Below, in pieces: positions 53,425-61,305 of a DNA stretch of 64,000 nucleotides. The notes below the pieces were generated by a model, which saw only the letters and a program-made list of their open reading frames with translations, did no database searches and was not told the origin of the DNA. Numbering within the stretch: the first letter of the stretch is position 1; each line of letters starts with the position of its first letter. Where the stretch lies: NCBI RefSeq assembly GCF_015594625.1, contig NZ_JADNRQ010000005.1, forward strand, positions 1-64,000. The letters are read 5' to 3'. The stretch is from Desulfallas sp. Bu1-1. Lineage in GTDB: Bacteria > Bacillota > Desulfotomaculia > Desulfotomaculales > Desulfallaceae. Made by a program: the position numbers and the translations under genes.

Positions 53425-54018
53425 GTGGACACGCGCGGTAAAATAATTCAATCCGCCGTCGAATTGTTTGGTCAAAAAGGCTATCATTCCACTTCCATTC
53501 AGGAAATCGGGGAGCATGCCGGGGTCAGTAAGGGCGCCATATTTCATTATTTCCCGAACAAAAGCGAAATCTTATTCGTCATTCACGAAAAGTTTATTGA
53601 TATCATACTGGAGAAGGCGGACCACGTGCTGCACCGGGAAGACCTCAGCGCCACTCAAAAATTGCGGGAGTTAATTGTGGACCTGGTTCAACTGATAGCT
53701 GATTTTAAGCCTTATGTGGTGGTTTTTTTTAAGGAGTATAAATATGTGGACGAAGACAGGCTGGCCATCATTAAAGCCAAGCGGGACAGGTGCGAGCAAA
53801 TTTTTAAAGCGGTTGTGGAGCAGGGGGTTGCCGGCGGGGAATTCAGGCGGGACCTGGATATCGACATGATTGTCAAGGCCATTTTCGGCATGTGTGATTG
53901 GACGCACCAGTGGATGAGGCCGGACGGCAGGCTTACGCCCCGGCAAATCGCCCTGACTTTTTGTGATCTCCTGCTGGGTGGGCTACGGCAACAGGTTTCA
54001 GGAGACAGGCCGGCGTGA
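53425..54018 (+). CDS. TetR-family regulator (fatty-acid type)
   Basis: This 197-aa protein has an N-terminal helix-turn-helix at residues 6-50 (RGKIIQSAVELFGQKGYHST; GVSKGAIFHYFPNKSEIL) and an all-helical ligand domain. This shape and the neighbours suggest an acyl-CoA-responsive regulator like those beside beta-oxidation genes. GTG start behind GAGGTGAAC. It lies 35 nt before the sigma-54 activator, likely one transcript. Confidence 0.9.
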   Translation: MDTRGKIIQSAVELFGQKGYHSTSIQEIGEHAGVSKGAIFHYFPNKSEILFVIHEKFIDIILEKADHVLHREDLSATQKLRELIVDLVQLIADFKPYVVVFFKEYKYVDEDRLAIIKAKRDRCEQIFKAVVEQGVAGGEFRRDLDIDMIVKAIFGMCDWTHQWMRPDGRLTPRQIALTFCDLLLGGLRQQVSGDRPA

Positions 54019-54053
54019 GCAATTTAAAATAACGCGATTTAGAGGTGGTTCCT

Positions 54054-55982
54054 GTGACAGTGCCCAAGGTTGGAGTAATAGCGCCCCATTCCGGTTTCGG
54101 CAAAATAGCGGGGGATTTGGCTGAAGAGTTGGGGATTAATCTGGTGCTGAAGGAGTTTAACCAGGCTGAACTGACCGGCTTGCTGAAAAGCTGGGAAAAC
54201 GGCACTGCCATAGAAGCGGTGGTTACCGGCGAAGCAATCGCCGCTCCACTACGGGAAAACACCGTTTTACCCGTCATAACCGTTCAGACGTCGGGATACG
54301 AGGTGTTCGCGGCGTTGAACAGGGCCAGGGCAGTGGGCAACCGGGTGGTGCTGGCGGAATATGATTATTATGTCGCCCGGTATGACCTGATGAATTTCAC
54401 CGCTGTTTTGGGGCTGAACGTCCGGGTTTTGCCTTACAGGGAAAAGGAACAACTGGTTGAAATGTTGCAAGACATGCGAAATGAAGTTGATGCGGTGGTG
54501 GGGACCGCCGTTACGGCGGCGGAAAGCGCCAGGGAGGTTGGACTGCCTTCATTCCTGATACAATGCGACCGCGGGGCGATCCGGGACGCTTTGGAGAACG
54601 CGGTGCAGATCAGCCGGGTCAGGCGTAGAAACATTAAGTTGTGCCGGTCCTTGCAGGCTGTTTTAAACAGCGCTTATGACGGTATCATGGCGGTGGACGA
54701 GCGGGGGAACTTGGCCATTTTCAACCCGGTGGCGGAAAAAATCACCGGCCTTCCGGTAAACCAGGTGCTGGGGGAGCCGGTCAGCCGGGTCCTTGAGATG
54801 AGCGCGCTGTGCAAGGAAATCTATGGCGACGGCGGCCCGGCCTGCGGGGAGATACTGGCGCGGGGCGAACTCCCTCTCGCAGTCAACCGGGTGCCCGTAT
54901 CGCTGGGAAAAAACCAGTCCGGCCTGGTCATTACGTTTCAGGCGGCGGGCAAGATTAAACAGCTGGAAAATAAAATGCGCCGGGAATTGCACCGGCAGGG
55001 GCTGGTGGCCCGCTACCGTTTCAGCGATATTGTGGGCCGCAGCGCCATGATCGAAGAAACCATCAGGGAGGCCCGCAAGTATACCCGTTCGGACGCGGCC
55101 ATTTTAATTACGGGCGAGAGCGGCACCGGCAAAGAGCTGTTCGCCCAGAGCATCCACAACGAGAGCGCGCGCCGGGGCGGGCCGTTTATTGCCATCAACT
55201 GCGCCGCTTTGCCTGAAAGCCTGCTGGAAAGCGAGTTATTCGGTTACGAGGAGGGGGCTTTTACCGGCGCTAGAAAAGGGGGCAAACAGGGTCTGTTTGC
55301 CCTGGCCAACGGCGGCACAATCTTTCTGGATGAAATAGGCGACCTCAGCCCGGCGCTGCAGGCCCGCCTGCTGCGGGTATTACAGCAGAAAGAGGTTATG
55401 CCGGTGGGCGGGCAGCGGGTGATTCCCGTTGATGTCCGGGTGATCAGCGCCACCAATCGTAATTTGCAGGAGGCGGTGGAGCGGGGTGATTTCCGGATGG
55501 ACCTGTATTACCGGCTCAATGTGCTGCACCTGCATATACCGCCGCTGCGCATGCGCATGGAAGACCTGCCCTTGTTGTTCAAACATTTTTTCCAGCGCCT
55601 TGCCGGGCCCGAGCGCATGAAGGAATTGCAAATCACCGACCGGGTGCTGGAGGAACTGAAAAGTTACCTCTGGCCGGGCAACGTGCGGGAACTGGAGGGG
55701 TTTGTGGAAAGGTACGTGGCGCTGGGCGAAGAAGACACCGCCAATTTCACCACTTTTCGAAGCCTGCTGCAAAAGATGAAGCAAAACCATCACGCCGAAG
55801 CATCCATTCACGATAAACAGGTACTGGTTTTAAAGCTTGGCAACATGGAGGAAATGGAGCGCCAAATTATTGAACAGGCCATGGAACTGGTGGGCGGCGG
55901 CAAGGGGGAACTGGCCAGGGTACTGGGGCTGAGCCGTACCACTCTGTGGAAAAAGCTGAAAAAATTCGGCAAGACGAGCTGA
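54054..55982 (+). CDS. Sigma-54-dependent activator with PrpR-type sensor and PAS domains
   Basis: This 642-aa protein has a PrpR N-terminal receptor-like domain at about 1-165, PAS at about 195-310 ([20 protein letters not shown]) and an AAA+ domain at about 325-560. The AAA+ domain has Walker A GESGTGKE, the sigma-54 contact loop GAFTGA and [19 protein letters not shown] Fis-type helix-turn-helix ends it ([20 protein letters not shown]). PrpR-type domains sense small acids or their CoA derivatives. GTG 54054 follows AGAGGTGG. It most likely drives the sigma-54-type promoters around it. Confidence 0.94.
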   Translation: MTVPKVGVIAPHSGFGKIAGDLAEELGINLVLKEFNQAELTGLLKSWENGTAIEAVVTGEAIAAPLRENTVLPVITVQTSGYEVFAALNRARAVGNRVVLAEYDYYVARYDLMNFTAVLGLNVRVLPYREKEQLVEMLQDMRNEVDAVVGTAVTAAESAREVGLPSFLIQCDRGAIRDALENAVQISRVRRRNIKLCRSLQAVLNSAYDGIMAVDERGNLAIFNPVAEKITGLPVNQVLGEPVSRVLEMSALCKEIYGDGGPACGEILARGELPLAVNRVPVSLGKNQSGLVITFQAAGKIKQLENKMRRELHRQGLVARYRFSDIVGRSAMIEETIREARKYTRSDAAILITGESGTGKELFAQSIHNESARRGGPFIAINCAALPESLLESELFGYEEGAFTGARKGGKQGLFALANGGTIFLDEIGDLSPALQARLLRVLQQKEVMPVGGQRVIPVDVRVISATNRNLQEAVERGDFRMDLYYRLNVLHLHIPPLRMRMEDLPLLFKHFFQRLAGPERMKELQITDRVLEELKSYLWPGNVRELEGFVERYVALGEEDTANFTTFRSLLQKMKQNHHAEASIHDKQVLVLKLGNMEEMERQIIEQAMELVGGGKGELARVLGLSRTTLWKKLKKFGKTS

Positions 55983-55993
55983 CCGTATATACG
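55983..55993. promoter_or_regulatory. Palindrome CCGTATATACG, candidate activator site (site 2)
   Basis: Same 11-mer as at 53201-53211. It lies 106 nt upstream of the sigma-54 promoter at 56099, within the normal 80-150 nt range for upstream activating sequences. It starts at the activator's own stop codon. Confidence 0.45.
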
Positions 55994-56098
55994 TTGTTTT
56001 GTTTTTCCTGCGTTTAGAAAATTAACTCGGGGATGCGGCAATTAACAATACGTGCTATAATTACGGGCGCCGGCATGTGATATTGCCGCGCTTTTATG

Positions 56099-56115
56099 TT
56101 GGCACGAATTTTGCA
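56099..56115 (+). promoter_or_regulatory. Sigma-54 promoter of the CoA-ligase operon
   Basis: TTGGCACGAATTTTGCA matches the consensus YTGGCACGRNNNTTGCW at every fixed base, with 10 nt between GG and GC. Transcription would start near 56127. Confidence 0.88.
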
Positions 56116-56340
56116 ACTCATGTTCCCTGGAAACTGCCTGTTGATGCGCCGGGTGTTTAAATTGCCGGGTGCCTTGAAACGCCCGGTTTATTTGCATAAC
56201 TATGACGGGGCGGCTGCAGAAATATGTGCTGGTGTTCAGTAATTTAACAAGCATTTTCCACTTCTTTTTTAAAATTATGAATAAAAAAATTGGATACGGT
56301 GGCTTGTTGCCACGGGAATATATTTTAAGGAAGTTTTGGG

Positions 56341-58026
56341 ATGGAAAAAATATGGCTTAAATCGTGGCCCGCTGGGGTACCGAAACAACTTAATTACATC
56401 AATGAGCCAATTTTCCGCGTGTTGTCCGGGCATGCGCGCCTGGCTCCGGGACGCGTTGCGGTGAATTATTACGGGCGGGCCATCACCTACGGGGAGTTGG
56501 ACAGGTTGACGGACTGTTTTGCTGCTTCCCTGGTGGAACTGGGTATCCGGAAGGGCGACCGGGTCAGCCTGTACATGGAAAATTGTCCCCAGTTGATCAT
56601 TGCCATGATCGGCGGGTGGAAGGCCGGTGCCGTAATGGTGCCGTCCAATCCCATGTTTCTGGGGGATGAGCTTGTTTACCAGCTGGTCGACGCGGGCGTG
56701 GAAACCATTGTCTTACAGGATGATATTTATCCGGTCTTTGAAGCCGTCAAAAAGCGGACGCCGGTTGAAAACGTAATTGTAACCGGACGCAAAGATTTTT
56801 TGCCCGGCACACCCACTCTGCCGCCGCACCATACCCTTTTGACGGCGCCTATTGACGCCCCGGGCGCGTTGCCGTTCAAGGACATGCTGTCCGGAAAAAA
56901 AACGGGGTTCACCGGCATGGAGCCCGGCATGGATGACCTGGCCCTGCTGATGTATACTGCAGGCACGACCGGTATGCCCAAGGGGGCGATGATCAGCCAC
57001 CGTAACCTGATCTCCAACACTGCCGGGTCGGCGGCCTGGGTTGACGGTTGCCCCGGGGATATTCACCTGGCCGTGCTGCCCCTGTTTGAAGTCACGGGCC
57101 TTGTGCACAGCATGGCGATGCCTTTATATACCGGCGGAACCATCATCCTGCTGGCCCGGTTTGAGACCGAGACTGTGCTGGAGGCGGTGGAAAGATACCG
57201 TTGTACTCACTGGGCGGGTATTGCCACGATGAGTATCGCCGTGGTCAACTACCCGAATGTTGCCGGGTGGGATCTGACATCGCTTCGCTACTGTTTGACC
57301 AACGGGAGTCCGGAGGTAATGAAATTTTTCCGGCAATTGACCGGGGCCAAATTGATTAATGGATACGGTTTAAGTGAAACCATTTCCCAGGTGACCCTCG
57401 TCCCCCCGGAAAAACCCCGCACCGGCTCGGTGGGCATCCCGGTGCAGGAGACGGACATCAAGATTGTCGATATTGACGACAGGGAGAGAGAACTGCCGCC
57501 GGGCGAAGAAGGGGAGTTGATGGTGAAAGGCCCCCAGGTGATGCAGGGTTACTGGAACAGGCCGGGCGAAACCAGGCGGGCCCTGCGTGACGGCTGGCTG
57601 GCCACGGGCGATGTGGCATGCGTGGACGAAGACGGGTATGTTTACATCGTCGGGCGCAAAAAAGAGCTGATTAAACCTTCCGGGTTTATTATTTTTCCCC
57701 AGGAGGTTGAAAATTTTTTATACGAGCACCCCGCCGTGGCGGAAGCTGTTGTGGTCGGCATCCCCGACCCCTACCGTATCGAAACGGTCAAGGCATATAT
57801 TGTGCTGAGGCAGGAATACGCCGGTAAAATCAGCGAGCAGGACATCATCGAGTGGTCCCGGCGAAAAATGGCCGCCTACAAATACCCCAGGGTGGTGGAA
57901 TTTGTGCCCGAATTGCCGCATAACGGCAATGGCAAGGTAAACAGGTGCTTTGTGGCGGATATGAATAAAAGTTGTTATGGTTTAAATCGTAATCCGGGCG
58001 GGATAAAGGAGGAGTTTGATTGCTGA
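56341..58026 (+). CDS. AMP-forming acyl-CoA synthetase
   Basis: This 561-aa ANL-superfamily ligase has A3 motif MYTAGTTGMPKGAMISH (about 204-220), A5 NGYGLSETISQ (about 339), A7 DGWLATGDVACVDEDGY (about 417), A8 GRKKELIKPSGF and A10 NGNGKVNR, with the catalytic lysine. It activates a carboxylic acid to its CoA thioester. Chain length cannot be read. It overlaps the MaoC-type gene by 7 nt. The ribosome binding site is weak (AAGGAAG); the C-terminal 20 residues extend past the usual end. Confidence 0.92.
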   Translation: MEKIWLKSWPAGVPKQLNYINEPIFRVLSGHARLAPGRVAVNYYGRAITYGELDRLTDCFAASLVELGIRKGDRVSLYMENCPQLIIAMIGGWKAGAVMVPSNPMFLGDELVYQLVDAGVETIVLQDDIYPVFEAVKKRTPVENVIVTGRKDFLPGTPTLPPHHTLLTAPIDAPGALPFKDMLSGKKTGFTGMEPGMDDLALLMYTAGTTGMPKGAMISHRNLISNTAGSAAWVDGCPGDIHLAVLPLFEVTGLVHSMAMPLYTGGTIILLARFETETVLEAVERYRCTHWAGIATMSIAVVNYPNVAGWDLTSLRYCLTNGSPEVMKFFRQLTGAKLINGYGLSETISQVTLVPPEKPRTGSVGIPVQETDIKIVDIDDRERELPPGEEGELMVKGPQVMQGYWNRPGETRRALRDGWLATGDVACVDEDGYVYIVGRKKELIKPSGFIIFPQEVENFLYEHPAVAEAVVVGIPDPYRIETVKAYIVLRQEYAGKISEQDIIEWSRRKMAAYKYPRVVEFVPELPHNGNGKVNRCFVADMNKSCYGLNRNPGGIKEEFDC

Positions 58027-58460
58027 GTAATTATTTCGAGGATTTTCATCCCGGTGACCGCTGGGTTTCCCGTGGGCGCACCATTACCGAAACCGATATC
58101 GTGATGTTTGCCGCTTTTAGCGGGGACTGGTACCAGCTGCACACCGACCGGGAATGGGCGGCGCGGACCCAGTTCGGCCGGAGAATTGCCCACGGGCTTC
58201 TGGTGTTGTCCGTGGCTTCGGGTTTTTGGGACCTGTCGGGGGGAACGGTGATAGCGTTTTACGGCATGGATCACGTGCGCTTTACCGGGCCCACTTTTAT
58301 CGGCGATACCATCCATGCGGAATTAGAGGTGGTGGACAAACAGGAAAAAGGGCCGGACCGGGGGCTGGTAAAAATTAAACAAGAAATTAAAAATCAACAT
58401 GATCAAGTTGTTGCGGCGGCGGTTTTGCAACTGTTGATGAAGAGAAAACCCGGCGCGTAG
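58020..58460 (+). CDS. MaoC-family enoyl-CoA hydratase/dehydratase
   Basis: This 146-aa single-hotdog protein has TETDIVMFAAFSGDWYQLHT (hydratase-2 motif with catalytic Asp and His, about 22-41) and RRIAHGLLVLSVASGFWDLS. These enzymes hydrate 2-enoyl-CoAs. TTG start at 58020, 7 nt after AAGGAGG. Translationally coupled to the ligase. With the dehydrogenase downstream it supplies a beta-oxidation hydration step. Confidence 0.88.
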   Translation: MLSNYFEDFHPGDRWVSRGRTITETDIVMFAAFSGDWYQLHTDREWAARTQFGRRIAHGLLVLSVASGFWDLSGGTVIAFYGMDHVRFTGPTFIGDTIHAELEVVDKQEKGPDRGLVKIKQEIKNQHDQVVAAAVLQLLMKRKPGA

Positions 58461-58520
58461 ATGCCCGGGTTCAATTTGTTGATCAAAGGATAAATTAATT
58501 ATTTAACGGAGGTATTACAT

Positions 58521-59822
58521 ATGACTAAACCGGTTGTTTCCGTGGTCAAGTTTGATGACGCTTACCAATCGCTGCGCCGGGCCCTGGACCTGTGTCAGGG
58601 TCTTGGGGACTTGAACCCGGGTGATAAAATTCTGATCAAGCCCAACCTGGTATCCTGGGACTTTGACCTGCCTTTTCCTCCCTACGGGGTGGTGACCACG
58701 TCAGCGGTGATGTGGGCTCTGGTGCGGGTTCTGGCAGAAGAAGGCTTTACCGGTATTACCATCGGGGAAGGGCCGCTGATGGTGCCCAAAACCATCGGCC
58801 AGGCCATGTACAAGGAACTGGGCTACGATAAATTAAAAGAAAAATACGGGGTCAAACTGGTGGACTTTAACGAGGAAAAATTCGTCAAGGTTGATTGTAA
58901 CGGCCTTGAGTTATCCCTGGCGGAAAAAGTTTTGGAGGCCGATAAAATCATCAATGTGCCGGTCCTTAAAACGCACAACCAGGCCAAGGTGTCCTTGGGC
59001 ATTAAAAACCTGAAGGGTTGCATCAACCGGGCCTCCAAGATGTTCTGCCACGGCAAGGACATCGATCTTAACTATACTTTCCCGCATATTGCGGAAAAAT
59101 TGCCTGTGGCACTGACCATTATTGACGGCGTGTTCAGCCTGGCCAAAGGACCCGGTCCCACCGGCAAGGCCGAGCGGTTCAACATGCTGGTGGCGTCCCG
59201 CGACATCCTGGCCGCGGACGTGGTGGGCGCGGCGTTGCTGGGTTACAAGGCGAGCGAAGTGGAACACCTGGCTTACTTCGCCAAGCGCAACGGCGGCAGC
59301 GTCGATATCAACGATATTGACGTGCGGGGAGAAGATGTGGAGAAAAACGCCATGTTCCTGGATTACGACTGGGAATGGACCGGGGACAACACCGGCCCCG
59401 TGGGATATGCAAAGCGCGGCATTACCGGGCTGGCCGTGCGCAAGTACGACAATACCATGTGCACTGGCTGCTCCATGCTGTTCAATCCTGTGCTGATCAT
59501 GCTCATGTCGGCGTACAAGGGTGAGCCCTTCCCCAACATCGAGGTGATCAGCGGCAAAGTGCAGACGGCATCTCCGGGTTTTGATCATACGGTTCTGTTC
59601 GGCATGTGCCCCTACAAGTTAAATAAGGACAATCCAAACATCAAAAATGCCATCGCCATCAAAGGCTGCCCGCCGGACCTCAGGGAGTTTGAAAAGGCCA
59701 TGCAGGAAGTGGGCGTAGCGTGCGACTATAACGAGTACGTTAAGTACCGTCACTATATTTTCAACCGCTACAAGGCGGAGGAAGGCTTTGATTTGGGGCT
59801 GTTTAAAATACGGGAGGCGTAG
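58521..59822 (+). CDS. DUF362-domain iron-sulfur-type protein
   Basis: This 433-aa cytoplasmic protein has the DUF362 core at about 30-260 (LNPGDKILIKPNLVSWDFD; NVPVLKTHNQAKVSLGIKNL; GCINRASKMFCHGKDIDLNY). The C-terminal half has clustered cysteines, MCTGCSMLFNP (about 313), FGMCPYK and KGCPPDLREF. Members are found with ferredoxin-like clusters in anaerobes, and biochemical roles are mostly unknown. ACGGAGG precedes the ATG. It may bring electrons or act on the CoA intermediates; that is inference. Confidence 0.85.
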   Translation: MTKPVVSVVKFDDAYQSLRRALDLCQGLGDLNPGDKILIKPNLVSWDFDLPFPPYGVVTTSAVMWALVRVLAEEGFTGITIGEGPLMVPKTIGQAMYKELGYDKLKEKYGVKLVDFNEEKFVKVDCNGLELSLAEKVLEADKIINVPVLKTHNQAKVSLGIKNLKGCINRASKMFCHGKDIDLNYTFPHIAEKLPVALTIIDGVFSLAKGPGPTGKAERFNMLVASRDILAADVVGAALLGYKASEVEHLAYFAKRNGGSVDINDIDVRGEDVEKNAMFLDYDWEWTGDNTGPVGYAKRGITGLAVRKYDNTMCTGCSMLFNPVLIMLMSAYKGEPFPNIEVISGKVQTASPGFDHTVLFGMCPYKLNKDNPNIKNAIAIKGCPPDLREFEKAMQEVGVACDYNEYVKYRHYIFNRYKAEEGFDLGLFKIREA

Positions 59823-59986
59823 TACACGGGTATGCATTGTTGGTAATTTAACAAATGCCGGGTAAACATGGTTGAGGTTTTGCGGTGGTGGGCGGAAGAG
59901 GTTAAGCGCCTGGCCGAACAGTTAGCTAATGAAGCTTCAGCAAACTATTCCGCGCCAGGTGGGTTAATGTCGCTTGCCGCCACGTG

Positions 59987-60019
59987 TTTGTTAACTAAAT
60001 AAACATTATTGTTAACAAA
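59987..60019. promoter_or_regulatory. Inverted repeat of TTGTTAAC, candidate activator site
   Basis: TTTGTTAAC and GTTAACAAA are exact reverse complements 15 nt apart. Each half also contains the palindrome GTTAAC. It lies about 125 nt before the sigma-54-like site, where activators usually bind. Confidence 0.4.
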
Positions 60020-60141
60020 ATGGACTATAGTTTGGAATATTTTAAATTTTAAGACCCCGGGAGCCTTCTAAAATTTAAGTTAAATCAATAATTTTGTAAT
60101 ATTTATAATATTTGAGTTGATAAAGGTTTGTTTGTTTCATA

Positions 60142-60158
60142 AGGTACAAGTATTGCAT
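60142..60158 (+). promoter_or_regulatory. Candidate sigma-54 promoter of the dehydrogenase gene
   Basis: AGGTACAAGTATTGCAT has GG (60143-60144) and GC (60155-60156) exactly 10 nt apart and a perfect TTGCA; the -24 element is AAGGTAC instead of TTGGCAC. Weaker than the site at 56099. Confidence 0.5.
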
Positions 60159-60276
60159 AAACCGTTTTACATATATTCCCGTCTAAAAAGCATTTGCTTG
60201 GGAGGCCCGGGATTAGTTTGGTAATCAATGCGTCCGGTTTATATAAATGATGAAAGAATGAAGGGATTGATGGTCA

Positions 60277-61167
60277 GTGAAGGTTGCGGGAATCAACAAG
60301 GTTTGCGTGGTGGGCGCAGGTACCATGGGCCACCAGATCGCCCTCTGCGCGGCGCTGGCAGGGTACAAGGTAGCCTGCAACGACATCAATGAAGAAGCAT
60401 TGGAGAGAGCCAGGCGGTTTATGGATAAATACTTGCCCGACCGGGTTGCCAAGGGCAAGATGACCGCAGAGACGGCCCGGGCGGGTAAGGAAAACCTGAG
60501 CTTTACCACCGACCTTGAGGAGGCGGCAAGGGATGCAGACCTGGTAATCGAGGTTATCCCGGAAGTGCTGGAGCTAAAGCGGCGCATGTTCGCCCGCCTG
60601 GACAAAATCTGCCCGCCGCACGCATTACTGGTTACCAACAGCTCTTTTATTGTCAGCTCCAGGCTGGCCGATGTCACCGGTAGGCCGGAGAAAATCTGCA
60701 ATATGCATTTCTTCGTGCCCCCGCTGGTCATGCTGCCGGTTGAAGTGGTCAAAGGACCACATACTTCGGAGGAAACAGCTCAAACAATCGCGGATGTCTG
60801 CAGGAGCATGGGCAAAATCCCCATTATGCTGGACAAGGAGATCCATGGTTTCCTGGTCAACCGGATCTTGTCGGTGGTGCAGAGGGAAGCCCTGTTCCTC
60901 TATGACACCGGCGTAGCATCGTATGAAGACATTGATCTCGCGGTCAAAGAAGGGTTGGGCCATAAAATGGCCCCATTTTACCAGATGGATTTAATCGGCC
61001 TGGACTTGGTGCTTTTAATCGGCATGGAACATTACCGTGAAACCGGCAACCCGGAATATAAACCCTCTCCCGCGGTGGTGGAAATGGTGGCGAAAAATAG
61101 GTTGGGCCGCAAAACGGGCAAGGGGTTTTACGATTACGGACAAATGCTGGACGAAAGGGGGTATTGA
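60277..61167 (+). CDS. 3-hydroxyacyl-CoA dehydrogenase
   Basis: This 296-aa protein has an NAD-binding Rossmann domain (VCVVGAGTMGHQIALCAALA, about 9-28) and the C-terminal dimerisation domain (GFLVNRILSVVQREALFLYD; GLGHKMAPFYQMDLIGLDLV). The catalytic Ser, His and Glu of the family appear in TNSSFIV, MHFFVPP and the HGFLVNR region (Asn). It oxidises 3-hydroxyacyl-CoA to 3-ketoacyl-CoA. GTG start behind AAGGGA. It stands alone behind its own promoter. Confidence 0.92.
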   Translation: MKVAGINKVCVVGAGTMGHQIALCAALAGYKVACNDINEEALERARRFMDKYLPDRVAKGKMTAETARAGKENLSFTTDLEEAARDADLVIEVIPEVLELKRRMFARLDKICPPHALLVTNSSFIVSSRLADVTGRPEKICNMHFFVPPLVMLPVEVVKGPHTSEETAQTIADVCRSMGKIPIMLDKEIHGFLVNRILSVVQREALFLYDTGVASYEDIDLAVKEGLGHKMAPFYQMDLIGLDLVLLIGMEHYRETGNPEYKPSPAVVEMVAKNRLGRKTGKGFYDYGQMLDERGY

Positions 61168-61175
61168 TGACTGTG

Positions 61176-61200
61176 CAATGGCGTTATGCCATTGTTGTAA
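61176..61200 (+). terminator. Hairpin after the dehydrogenase
   Basis: CAATGGC / GCCATTG with loop GTTAT, 9 nt after the stop, followed by TTGTAAAA. The T run is weak. Confidence 0.5.
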
Positions 61201-61305
61201 AAACTGATTTTGAAAAATTAAAAATTGCTTCAATTTTTGAAAGTAGTTATCCGAATTTTTAGAAGGTTACTTGATGAATTACTATAACAGGCTGGAGGTG
61301 CTTGC

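Larger units (their letters stand above)
55983..56340. other. Regulatory intergenic stretch before the first ligase
   Basis: 358 nt with no gene. It holds palindrome site 2 (55983-55993) and a full-consensus sigma-54 promoter at 56099-56115, then a 225-nt leader. Confidence 0.65.
59823..60276. other. Regulatory intergenic stretch before the dehydrogenase
   Basis: 454 nt with no gene, AT-rich in its right half. It holds a 9-bp inverted repeat TTTGTTAAC (59987-59995) / GTTAACAAA (60011-60019) and a sigma-54-like site at 60142-60158. Confidence 0.6.
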
